From an uncultured Bacilli bacterium (lineage in GTDB: Bacteria > Bacillota_I > Bacilli_A > RF39 > UBA660), in assembly GCA_934167785.1 (NCBI GenBank), contig CAKPLX010000060.1, positions 1-6,832 of the forward strand: a DNA stretch of 6,832 nt. Direction: 5' to 3'. The notes under the pieces were generated by a model that was not told where the DNA came from, made no database searches, and saw only the letters and a list, made by a program, of their open reading frames with translations. A program made the position numbers and the translations under genes. The first letter of the stretch is position 1, and each line of letters opens with the position of its first letter. Positions 1 through 5,280 of this stretch are shown piece after piece.

Positions 1-32
1 ACCTTACGTATTCATTATATAACATTTTTTAT

Positions 33-73
33 AAAATAAAAAGACTATTAACAAAATTTATTTGTCAACAGTC
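33..73 (-). terminator. Intrinsic terminator downstream of rnhB
   Basis: Read on the minus strand, 73-61 (GACTGTTGACAAA) pairs along its full 13 bases with 55-43 (TTTGTTAATAGTC), including two G-U pairs, around a 5-base loop at 60-56. The T-rich run TTTTTATTTT follows at 42-33. It begins 12 bases past the rnhB stop codon and should end transcripts carrying the 87-residue gene and rnhB. The pairing is seen directly in the sequence; termination itself is inferred. Confidence 0.8.
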
Positions 74-75
74 TG

Positions 76-108
76 AGTGTTTCATTATTTTGAAACACTT
101 ATTTTTTT
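76..108 (+). terminator. Terminator-like hairpin facing right, overlapping the rnhB 3' end
   Basis: A perfect 9-bp inverted repeat, AGTGTTTCA (76-84) and TGAAACACT (91-99), flanks a 6-base loop. On the plus strand it is followed by T, A and seven Ts up to 108. On the minus strand no T-tract follows, so it would work as a terminator only for rightward transcripts. It spans the rnhB stop codon and last sense codons. Either it ends a convergent gene lying left of the window or it blocks antisense reads into rnhB. Confidence 0.55.
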
Positions 109-735
109 GTCTAGTTCATTTATTTTATCTTTATATTTTGTAACTGGTGCATAACTCATACGATGATATTTACAAACCCCATATTTAGAGATTGCTTCTA
201 AATGTTTTTTTGTTCCATAACCTTTATTGTTAGAAAAGCCGTACATAGGATAGATTTTATCCAACTCATACATTTCCCTATCCCGTGTTACTTTGGCAAT
301 TACAGAAGCCGCAGCGATAGATAGGCTTTTACTATCTCCTTTAATAATTGAAGTTGTAGGAATATCTAAGCTAAGTGGCATTGCATCAATTAATACATGA
401 TCCAATTTTAGTTTTCTCTCTACTTGGTCTATTGCTTGCTTCATTGCAACTTTGGTTGCTTCATAGATGTTTATTTCATCAATTTTATGAGCGCTAACCT
501 CCCCTATTCCAATTGCTAAGGCATCTTTTATTAATATTTCATAAAATTGATTTCTTTTTTTTTCAGATAACTTTTTGGAATCTGTTAATCCATCTAATTG
601 ATAGTTTAAAGGTAAGACTACACAAGCTGCTACTACATTACCAACTAATGGACCTCTTCCTACTTCATCCACGCCACCGATAATTTTTTTTCCTTCCTGA
701 ATCAATTCTGACTCATATTGATATAATTTTTCCAT
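85..735 (-). CDS. rnhB: Ribonuclease HII
   Basis: RNase HII cleaves the RNA strand of RNA/DNA hybrids and nicks 5' of single ribonucleotides in duplex DNA, starting ribonucleotide excision repair in the cytoplasm. The 216-residue product has the family's usual length. The N-terminal block GGVDEVGRGPLVG carries the catalytic Asp23-Glu24 pair and the GRG motif (26-28). Asp117 (LIDA) and Asp134 (KGD) complete the metal-binding set. The conserved run IAAASVIAKVTRDREM (140-155), KGYGTKKH (171-178) and the C-terminal HRMSYAPV (191-198) are all present. An in-frame ATG exists upstream at 774, but the AGGA before it is only 1-2 bases away. The ATG at 735 has AGGTGA at 745-740, five bases from the G of AGGTG, so I chose 735. 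It lies four bases after the stop of the 87-residue gene and is probably co-translated with it. Function is certain from motifs; the start is very likely. Confidence 0.97.
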   Translation of the reverse strand: MEKLYQYESELIQEGKKIIGGVDEVGRGPLVGNVVAACVVLPLNYQLDGLTDSKKLSEKKRNQFYEILIKDALAIGIGEVSAHKIDEINIYEATKVAMKQAIDQVERKLKLDHVLIDAMPLSLDIPTTSIIKGDSKSLSIAAASVIAKVTRDREMYELDKIYPMYGFSNNKGYGTKKHLEAISKYGVCKYHRMSYAPVTKYKDKINELDKKISVSK

Positions 736-739
736 TTTT

Positions 740-745
740 TCACCT
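740..745 (-). promoter_or_regulatory. rnhB ribosome binding site containing the upstream stop codon
   Basis: Minus-strand AGGTGA, followed by AAAA and the ATG at 735. The last three bases (TGA, 742-740) are also the stop codon of the preceding 87-residue gene. Ribosomes terminating there would sit on the rnhB initiation site, an arrangement typical of translational coupling. This site decides the rnhB start at 735 over the upstream ATG at 774. Confidence 0.8.
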
Positions 746-1003
746 AAAATTATTTCTATTTCGAAAAAGGTCATTTCCTTTCGCTGCTTGCATATTGCCT
801 TCTAATCTTTTTAAACGACCTTCTATACTGTTTGCTTCCAATATTTCTCTATCTCTTTCTCGTTTATCTTTAATATTATACATTTTATTAAAATGTTGTC
901 TTGTTTGTTCTTTTACCTGATTAATTTTTTTATAATTGTGATTGGCTTTCCATTGATTATCTACAATTTTTGATATGTCATCTACCCTTTTTTGAAATTC
1001 CAT
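740..1003 (-). CDS. Unrecognised 87-residue basic, Asn-rich protein coupled to rnhB
   Basis: I do not recognise this protein. It is 87 residues long, with about 21 Lys/Arg against about 13 Asp/Glu and about 12 Asn. It has no signal peptide or membrane segment, no cysteine, and a single tryptophan (residue 18). Most of it looks helical, with heptad-compatible charged stretches around residues 26-70 (YKKINQVKEQ, then RERDREILEA and RLKRLEGNM), so a short coiled coil or a nucleic-acid or ribosome-associated role is conceivable but unproven. That it is a real gene is supported by a strong Shine-Dalgarno AAAGGAG (1017-1011) seven bases before the ATG at 1003, a TATAAT just upstream, and a stop placed inside the rnhB ribosome binding site. 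The context suggests expression together with RNase HII, not a known function. Confidence 0.72.
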   Translation of the reverse strand: MEFQKRVDDISKIVDNQWKANHNYKKINQVKEQTRQHFNKMYNIKDKRERDREILEANSIEGRLKRLEGNMQAAKGNDLFRNRNNFR

Positions 1004-1023
1004 ATATACACTCCTTTGATACC

Positions 1024-1029
1024 ATTATA
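1024..1029 (-). promoter_or_regulatory. Candidate -10 element for the 87-residue gene and rnhB
   Basis: A perfect minus-strand TATAAT lies at 1029-1024. The start of transcription would fall near 1017, exactly where the AAAGGAG ribosome binding site begins, giving a 5' leader of about 15 bases. No good -35 is present: the 17-bp-spaced position is within a T-rich run, and TTGTCT is 22 bp away. The A/T-rich context makes a chance match possible. Weak terminator evidence just upstream (after lon) agrees with a separate transcript. Confidence 0.4.
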
Positions 1030-1038
1030 TAATAATTT

Positions 1039-1072
1039 AAAAAAAAGAAAAAGACAAAAGCTTATTTTTCTT
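1039..1072 (-). terminator. Weak AT-rich terminator at the lon stop codon
   Basis: On the minus strand, AAGAAAAA (1072-1065) pairs perfectly with TTTTTCTT (1052-1045) around a 12-base loop that contains the lon stop codon. A T-run follows at 1044-1039. The stem has a single G-C pair, so partial read-through into the 87-residue gene and rnhB is likely even if the hairpin works. Confidence 0.4.
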
Positions 1073-3386
1073 CTAAAGAAACATTTTCTATATTAAATAA
1101 ATAATAATAAATATCTGCATAATCTTTTACAAAAACTAAATCTAAATTCTTTTTTACTTCATCTGGAATATCCTCTAAATCCGTTTTATTTGCAGTTGGA
1201 ATAAAGACTCTTTTTATTCCATTACTTGTCGCTGCGATTAGTTTTTCTTTCAAGCCACCGATTGGTAAAATTGAACCTCTTAAGGTCATTTCTCCGGTCA
1301 TACTAATATCATACGGTAAAATTTTATCTTTTAAAAGACTAATCAGTGCTGTAGTTACAGCAACACCAGCACTTGGGCCATCTTTAGGAGTTGCTCCTTC
1401 TTCTATGTGAACATGAAAGTCTCTAAATTGAAATAATAAATCATCAATACCAAATGCTTCAGCATTACTTCTTACATAACTTAAAGCAACTTCAATGCTT
1501 TCTTTCATTACTTTACCGATGTTTCCTGTTACTTTGAGATTGCCCTCTCCTTTATATGAAGTTACGGAAACCTTTAAGATCTCACCACCATAGACAGTGT
1601 ACGCTAAGGCATTCACTATTCCACTTTTGGTAATTTGTTCATTTTTAGAATGAAAATACTTCGTTAATCCTAAATATGTATCTAAATTTTTTTCGGTAAT
1701 TACTTCATCATGAATATCATTTGTTACAACCTTTCGGCAAATTTCTTCTAATTTTCTTTTTAATTCTCTAGCTCCAGCTTCTTTGGTATAATCTTCTATT
1801 AATTTTAAAATAGCATCATCATCTATGGTTATGTTATTATCTTTAATTTTATACTCCTTTAGAAGTTTTGGAATTAAATGTTTTCTTGCAATTTCTTTTT
1901 TATCATAATTTGTATAACTTGAAATTTCAATAATTTCTAATCGATCTTTTAATGCGCTAGGAATTTTGCTGATATCATTAGCAGTTAAAATAAATAGTAC
2001 TTTAGATAAATCAAATTCTTCTTCGATATAATTATCACAAAAATGTTGGTTTTGTTCTTTATCTAATACTTCTAGAAGACTAGAGGCCGGATCTCCATGA
2101 TAGTCTTTTTCTAATTTGTCTACTTCATCAATTAAAAAAACTGGATTATTTACTTTAGCTTTCTTCATTCCTTGAATAATCTTCCCAGGATTAGCTCCTA
2201 GATAAGTTCGACGGTGTCCAACAATTTCTGCTTCATCGGAAATTCCACCGACACTAATTTTCACGAATTTTTTATCTAAGGAGTCAGCAATACTTTTAGC
2301 TAATGTTGTTTTGCCTACTCCAGGGGGACCAACTAGACAAATAATTGTACTCTCCATTTTCTTTACTTTCTCAACAACTGATACAAATTCAATAATTCTT
2401 TTTTTCACAACATCTAGTCCATAATGACTTTCATTTAGTACCTCTTCTACTTTTTCTAGTTGATATTTACTTTTGGTCTCTTCATACCATGGTAAACTTA
2501 ATATCCAATCTATATAACTTCTAATAACTGTTACTTCAGGAGAAGCTTCTGAAGATAAAAGATATCTTTTTAATTCTTCTTCTAATCGAACTCTTACTCG
2601 AGCAGGAAGTCTTTTTTCTTTTATTCTCTTTCTTAATTGATTTGCCTCGGTATCTTTGATGGTAAACTCCCCTAATTCTTCTTTCATAATTCTAATTTTT
2701 TCGCGAAGAAGATAATCTCTTTGTGAGGCATCAATTTTATCTTTTAGCGAGGTCTCGATTTCATTTTCTAACTGAATGGTTTCGATTTCTCTTTGTAATT
2801 CTTCTAGTAACAAGTTCATGCGCTTAGAAGGTTTAATTTGTCTTAGATATTTTAATTTTTTTTCATAGGAGATTGGTAATTCTGAACAAACAATATCCGT
2901 TAATTTTCCAATATCTTCAACCCCAGATATTCTTCCTATTACACTATTACTCATTAGAGAAGCTGAGTCTATATAAGTATTTAACTCTTTAAAAAGAATT
3001 CTTCTTAAAGCAGTTTGTTTTAATTCTTCCATTTCTTCTCTAGGTAGAGAAATTACAAAAGAATCTAAATAACCATAATCATTTTCAATGTAGTTAATAA
3101 TTTGTACTCTTTCTAACCCAGAAATTACTACTCGTTCATTTCCGTTAGCTAAAGAAAGCTTTGACTTTATTTTTCCTACAACTCCAATAGTTGGTAAGTC
3201 ATCAATATTTGGATTTTCTTCTAATGGATCATCTAAATTTAATAAAAGCACTTGTTGATCATAGTACTTATAAGAAGTTTCTAATATTAATTTATCTTTT
3301 GTTGTCGTAATTTCTAATCGTATTTCATTATAAGGAAATAAAATAGAGCTTTTTAATAACAAAACAGGTAAATTTGTTTGAACCAT
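1062..3386 (-). CDS. lon: ATP-dependent protease LonA
   Basis: Lon is a soluble hexameric AAA+ serine protease that unfolds and degrades misfolded and regulatory proteins. The 774-residue product matches the length of B. subtilis LonA. The order is an N-terminal substrate-binding domain (about 1-200), a helical linker (200-300), the AAA+ module and the protease domain (about 590-770). Visible motifs are Walker A GPPGVGKT (353-360), the pore-loop segment RTYLGANPGK (393-402), Walker B FLIDEVD (417-423), sensor-1 Asn470, the sensor-2-like GAREL (538-542) and the catalytic dyad Ser672 (KDGPSAG) and Lys713 (GGLKEK). An in-frame ATG lies at 3410, but the predicted transcription start falls downstream of it. 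The ATG at 3386 has AAGGA six bases upstream, so it is preferred. An oddity is GGISDEAEIVGHRRTY, where E. coli Lon has GGVRDEAEIRGHRRTY: two arginines are replaced. The gene is intact. Confidence 0.98.
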   Translation of the reverse strand: MVQTNLPVLLLKSSILFPYNEIRLEITTTKDKLILETSYKYYDQQVLLLNLDDPLEENPNIDDLPTIGVVGKIKSKLSLANGNERVVISGLERVQIINYIENDYGYLDSFVISLPREEMEELKQTALRRILFKELNTYIDSASLMSNSVIGRISGVEDIGKLTDIVCSELPISYEKKLKYLRQIKPSKRMNLLLEELQREIETIQLENEIETSLKDKIDASQRDYLLREKIRIMKEELGEFTIKDTEANQLRKRIKEKRLPARVRVRLEEELKRYLLSSEASPEVTVIRSYIDWILSLPWYEETKSKYQLEKVEEVLNESHYGLDVVKKRIIEFVSVVEKVKKMESTIICLVGPPGVGKTTLAKSIADSLDKKFVKISVGGISDEAEIVGHRRTYLGANPGKIIQGMKKAKVNNPVFLIDEVDKLEKDYHGDPASSLLEVLDKEQNQHFCDNYIEEEFDLSKVLFILTANDISKIPSALKDRLEIIEISSYTNYDKKEIARKHLIPKLLKEYKIKDNNITIDDDAILKLIEDYTKEAGARELKRKLEEICRKVVTNDIHDEVITEKNLDTYLGLTKYFHSKNEQITKSGIVNALAYTVYGGEILKVSVTSYKGEGNLKVTGNIGKVMKESIEVALSYVRSNAEAFGIDDLLFQFRDFHVHIEEGATPKDGPSAGVAVTTALISLLKDKILPYDISMTGEMTLRGSILPIGGLKEKLIAATSNGIKRVFIPTANKTDLEDIPDEVKKNLDLVFVKDYADIYYYLFNIENVSLEEK

Positions 3387-3392
3387 ATTACT

Positions 3393-3397
3393 TCCTT
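3393..3397 (-). promoter_or_regulatory. lon ribosome binding site
   Basis: Minus-strand AAGGA inside AAGAAGGAAG, six bases before the ATG at 3386. The alternative in-frame ATG at 3410 has no Shine-Dalgarno sequence and would lie upstream of the predicted transcription start. This site therefore sets the start. Confidence 0.8.
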
Positions 3398-3411
3398 CTT
3401 TCTGTCTCATT

Positions 3412-3440
3412 ATTTTATCAAAAAGCCTTTAATTTATCAA
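3412..3440 (-). promoter_or_regulatory. lon promoter (vegetative sigma-A type)
   Basis: The minus strand shows -35 TTGATA (3440-3435), a 17-bp spacer and -10 TAAAAT (3417-3412). The -10 is preceded by TG at 3420-3419, giving the extended form TGATAAAAT. Each hexamer differs from consensus at one position. Transcription would start near 3405, leaving a leader of roughly 19 bases. I see no CIRCE element or CtsR tandem site around it, so heat-shock control by HrcA or CtsR is not supported here. Confidence 0.75.
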
Positions 3441-3516
3441 GGAGATTATTTATAATTTTTTAACTTTCTAATAAAGATTACCAAGCAATTAACATTGACT
3501 TTCGTTTCAATTTTTT

Positions 3517-3543
3517 ATGTAACCGAATTGATTACATTTTTTT
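3517..3543 (+). repeat. 21-bp dyad followed by seven Ts
   Basis: ATGTAA (3517-3522) and TTACAT (3532-3537) are perfect inverted arms around a 9-base centre. Counting inner positions, 8 of 10 base pairs are Watson-Crick. TTCAA (3506-3510) and TTGAA (3542-3546) form a further outer pair. On the plus strand seven Ts run from 3537 to 3543, which resembles a weak intrinsic terminator for rightward transcripts. Alternatively it is a protein-binding operator, although it lies about 77 bp upstream of the lon -35, far for a repressor site. Confidence 0.4.
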
Positions 3544-3554
3544 GAAGAAATATG

Positions 3555-3563
3555 TGATACAAT
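3555..3563 (+). promoter_or_regulatory. Possible extended -10 promoter on the plus strand
   Basis: TGATACAAT (TG, one base, TACAAT) matches an extended -10 with one mismatch in the hexamer. No convincing -35 lies 16-18 bp upstream; the 17-bp position reads CATTTT. A transcript would begin near 3570, run about 140 bases and meet the hairpin at 3661-3709. It would be the only plus-strand transcript in the window. Confidence 0.25.
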
Positions 3564-3602
3564 ATGGATGGAAGCAAATTAGAACACAAAGAAGCCTAGT
3601 AT

Positions 3603-3618
3603 ATTTCTAATTAGAAAT
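3603..3618. repeat. Perfect 16-bp palindrome
   Basis: ATTTCTAATTAGAAAT reads the same on both strands. It has no spacer, so it is more likely a DNA-level site (dimeric protein binding) than an RNA hairpin, or else a chance event in AT-rich DNA. It lies about midway between the sigE terminator and the plus-strand -10-like sequence. Confidence 0.45.
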
Positions 3619-3658
3619 TCTTCACAATACAAATGGCTCATTCTATTATTTCTTCCAT

Positions 3659-3709
3659 AAAAAATACACCTATTATGATCCCTTCCAATGTATCATATAG
3701 GTGTATTTT
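3659..3709 (-). terminator. Intrinsic terminator of the spoIIGA-sigE unit
   Basis: On the minus strand, AAAATACACCTAT (3709-3697) pairs perfectly with ATAGGTGTATTTT (3673-3661). An inner ATGAT/ATCAT extension is separated by one bulged base, and the loop is 12 bases (3691-3680). Six Ts (3664-3659) complete the site. The hairpin begins one base after the sigE stop codon. It separates sigE from lon, so lon needs the promoter found at 3412-3440. Confidence 0.85.
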
Positions 3710-3710
3710 A

Positions 3711-4400
3711 TTATATTTTAATAATCATTCTTAGTCGATGGATTACTTTTTTTTCGATTCGAGAAATATAAGATTGACTAATTCCTAAAAGATTAGCCAC
3801 TTCTTTTTGGGTTAATTCTTTTTTTCCATTTAAACCATAACGGTATTCAATAATTTCTTTATCGCGGCCTTCTAATTTGGCAACTTCTTGATATAACAGA
3901 TTTCTATCTAATTCATCCTCTAGGCCTTTTGTAACAATATTAGCCTCTGTTCCTAGGACATCTTCTAGATGTAATTCATTACCATCTGCATCAAAGCTAA
4001 GACTATCTTCAAAGCTAATTTCTGTTCTCTTTTTTTTCGTTTTTCTTAAATACATTAAGATTTCATTATCAATACATCTAGAGGCGTAAGTTGCTAATTT
4101 AATATTTTTATCTAATTGATAAGTATTTACCCCTTTAATTAAGCCTATTGTTCCAATTGATACTAAATCTTCTAAATCAATTTTAGTATTTTCATATTTT
4201 TTTGCTAAAAAAACAACTAATCGAAGATTATGCTCTATTAATTTATTTCTAGCTTCTTGATCTCCTTTAGTGGATAATTCTACGTAATGAATCTCTTCTT
4301 CTTTACTAAGGGGAGGTGGTAAAGTATCACTGCTTCCTAGATAGAATACAGGATTGTATTTCTTTAATATTTTTTTTAATAATTGAATAATTTTTTTCAT
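3711..4400 (-). CDS. sigE: RNA polymerase sporulation sigma factor sigma-E (pro-form)
   Basis: Sigma-E directs early gene expression in the mother cell during endospore formation. It is made as an inactive pro-protein that SpoIIGA cleaves. The 229-residue product shows the family landmarks: LPPPLSKEEE (27-36), region 2 with NLRLVV (58-63), DLEDLVSIGTIGLIKGV (75-91) and ATYASRCIDNEILMYLR (103-119), the sigma-E-typical DGNELHLEDVLGT (139-151), and region 4 with the helix-turn-helix QKEVANLLGISQSYISRIEK (198-217). The N-terminus is a Lys/Ile/Leu amphipathic segment (1-14). VFYLGSSD (18-25) corresponds to VYYIGGSE in B. subtilis, where cleavage falls between the two Tyr; the equivalent bond here is Phe19-Tyr20. 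The pro-sequence is thus about 19 residues against 27 in B. subtilis. AAAGGAA six bases upstream supports the start, which overlaps the spoIIGA stop as ATGA. Confidence 0.97.
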   Translation of the reverse strand: MKKIIQLLKKILKKYNPVFYLGSSDTLPPPLSKEEEIHYVELSTKGDQEARNKLIEHNLRLVVFLAKKYENTKIDLEDLVSIGTIGLIKGVNTYQLDKNIKLATYASRCIDNEILMYLRKTKKKRTEISFEDSLSFDADGNELHLEDVLGTEANIVTKGLEDELDRNLLYQEVAKLEGRDKEIIEYRYGLNGKKELTQKEVANLLGISQSYISRIEKKVIHRLRMIIKI

Positions 4401-5197
4401 ATAAAATTCCTTTCTATTAAATTACTTCCCATAATGCAATCAACACCATCTAATTTGATTTTTTCATTAGAAATGCCTAATAAAAATTTTTCTCGAAAGC
4501 CGATTCCTTGAATAAAAATTTTATCAGGAACGATACATTTTAAAAGCCCATGATGATTTAAGGCATCATAAGGAACTAGCACAACGGAATGTTTTTGATA
4601 ATCAAGGGAAACTAGACTTTTATTAATTAAAAGGATTGGTCTTTTTTGATATGGATCAGTTAGGTGGTTTCCTGTGTCTAAAAAGGCAGTTGCTTCAATC
4701 ACCTCCCCACTTTTTAGATAAATATCAATGTGATAATAATGTTGATAGTGATTTTTTAAATGAAGACCTTGTTTTACGTAACAATAGATGATGATTGGAC
4801 TAAAAATAATTAGTGCAATGGCATTTACTGATAATCCATTAAAATAAAATACTAATCCTTCATTTTGATAACTAAATTGTAAGTCTAAAAAGTATAAAAA
4901 TCCCCCTAATAAAAGTGATGAAGTATAAAGATAAAATAAATTTTTGATGAGGTATCTATGATCTTTATAACCAAAGGTAGTAATAACCATTAAAATAGAA
5001 ATAAGTATTTTAATCAAAAACAGCGATAAGCTACTTAATTGAATAAACATGGAAAGAATAGTAATACTACCAAGTAAAGCTCCTAGTAATAGTCTTTTTA
5101 AATTTGTTTGTCTTCTTAGGAGAATAGCTACTGAAAAAAGAAGAATTAAATCAAAACCAAAATTTAGTAATAAAACTAGATCAATGTATATTTTCAT
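4397..5197 (-). CDS. spoIIGA: Sporulation sigma-E factor-processing peptidase SpoIIGA
   Basis: SpoIIGA is the membrane-embedded aspartic protease that removes the pro-sequence of sigma-E after the asymmetric septum forms, in response to the forespore signal SpoIIR. The 266-residue product opens with MKIYIDLVLLLNFGFDLILL, closely matching the B. subtilis N-terminus (MKIYLDVIWLLNFCFDALLL). Five hydrophobic segments are visible, at roughly 4-26, 33-52, 54-76, 84-105 and 120-141. A soluble C-terminal half follows, with the active-site motif FLDTGNHLTDP; catalytic Asp174 corresponds to Asp183 of B. subtilis (DSGN there). VPYDAL (208-213) and IMGSN (255-259) fit the protease fold. At 266 residues it is shorter than the 309 of B. 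subtilis and lacks the usual C-terminal tail, but no frameshift is seen. The start is fixed by AAGGTGAT at 5210-5203. Its last codons encode the sigE ribosome binding site, so translation of the pair is coupled. Confidence 0.95.
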   Translation of the reverse strand: MKIYIDLVLLLNFGFDLILLFSVAILLRRQTNLKRLLLGALLGSITILSMFIQLSSLSLFLIKILISILMVITTFGYKDHRYLIKNLFYLYTSSLLLGGFLYFLDLQFSYQNEGLVFYFNGLSVNAIALIIFSPIIIYCYVKQGLHLKNHYQHYYHIDIYLKSGEVIEATAFLDTGNHLTDPYQKRPILLINKSLVSLDYQKHSVVLVPYDALNHHGLLKCIVPDKIFIQGIGFREKFLLGISNEKIKLDGVDCIMGSNLIERNFI

Positions 5198-5214
5198 CTT
5201 CCATCACCTTCTTT

Positions 5215-5247
5215 ATTATAAAAAAAGAAAAACGAGGAATATGTCAG
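5215..5247 (-). promoter_or_regulatory. Candidate spoIIGA-sigE promoter with a 21-bp spacer
   Basis: The minus strand shows CTGACA (5247-5242, five of six matches to TTGACA), a 21-bp spacer and a perfect TATAAT (5220-5215). A spacer this long is normally inactive, but the B. subtilis spoIIG promoter is known for a 22-bp spacer and dependence on Spo0A~P. I see no TGTCGAA-type Spo0A box here. Transcription would start near 5208, leaving GGTGAT of the ribosome binding site at the extreme 5' end, which weakens the case. Confidence 0.4.
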
Positions 5248-5280
5248 TTTGTGTGTCTTTTTAAAAGGAAAAGAAGTTTT

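Larger units (their letters stand above)
3551..3699. repeat. Long-range imperfect inverted repeat around the sigE 3' flank
   Basis: TATGTGATACA (3551-3561) pairs with TGTATCATATA (3689-3699) over 11 positions, with one G-U in plus-strand RNA. TGGAAG (3569-3574) pairs with CTTCCA (3682-3687). The right arm overlaps the loop and 3' half of the sigE terminator hairpin, so the two foldings exclude each other. A second short match also exists: ATGGAAG (3568-3574) with CTTCCAT (3652-3658). This is either a structured RNA, a small mobile repeat with inverted ends, or coincidence in AT-rich DNA. Confidence 0.35.
3387..3710. other. 324-bp intergenic region between sigE and lon
   Basis: No gene of normal size is visible here on either strand. 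From right to left it holds the sigE terminator hairpin (3709-3659), a stretch with a 16-bp palindrome and complementary segments (3551-3699), a 21-bp dyad followed by a T-run (3517-3543), an AT-rich segment, and the lon promoter and leader (3440-3387). Minus-strand peptides of 6 and 20 codons and a plus-strand frame of 11 codons are present but have no independent support. Whether the middle part encodes a small RNA cannot be decided from this sequence alone. Confidence 0.6.

Noticed and set aside
14..25. TATAAT (19-14) and a minus-strand ATG (25-23) as the promoter or start of a further leftward gene
   Set aside because: There is no ribosome binding site before the ATG, no -35, and too little sequence to the left edge to judge.
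3387..3540. CIRCE or CtsR operator before lon
   Set aside because: No TTAGCACTC/GAGTGCTAA pair and no tandem GGTCAAA-type heptads; only a single AGTCAA-like half-site is seen.
3579..3641. Minus-strand 20-codon frame (begins MSHLYCEEF) overlapping a 6-codon frame by ATGA
   Set aside because: It lies after the sigE terminator, has only a poorly spaced GGAAG as a ribosome site, and is too short to distinguish from chance. It could be reconsidered if conserved in relatives.
5049..5264. Plus-strand open frame of 71 codons
   Set aside because: It lies mostly antisense to the spoIIGA membrane region, has no family features and no credible ribosome binding site; it is a shadow of spoIIGA.
5198..5280. 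Spo0A box upstream of spoIIGA
   Set aside because: No TGTCGAA or its complement, nor a near match, is present in the gap; only the long-spaced promoter hexamers are seen.
5240..5280. Terminator between dacF and spoIIGA
   Set aside because: The best stem is TCTTTT/AAAAGA with a 7-base loop, only six AT-rich pairs and no T-tract after it; it is too weak to call.
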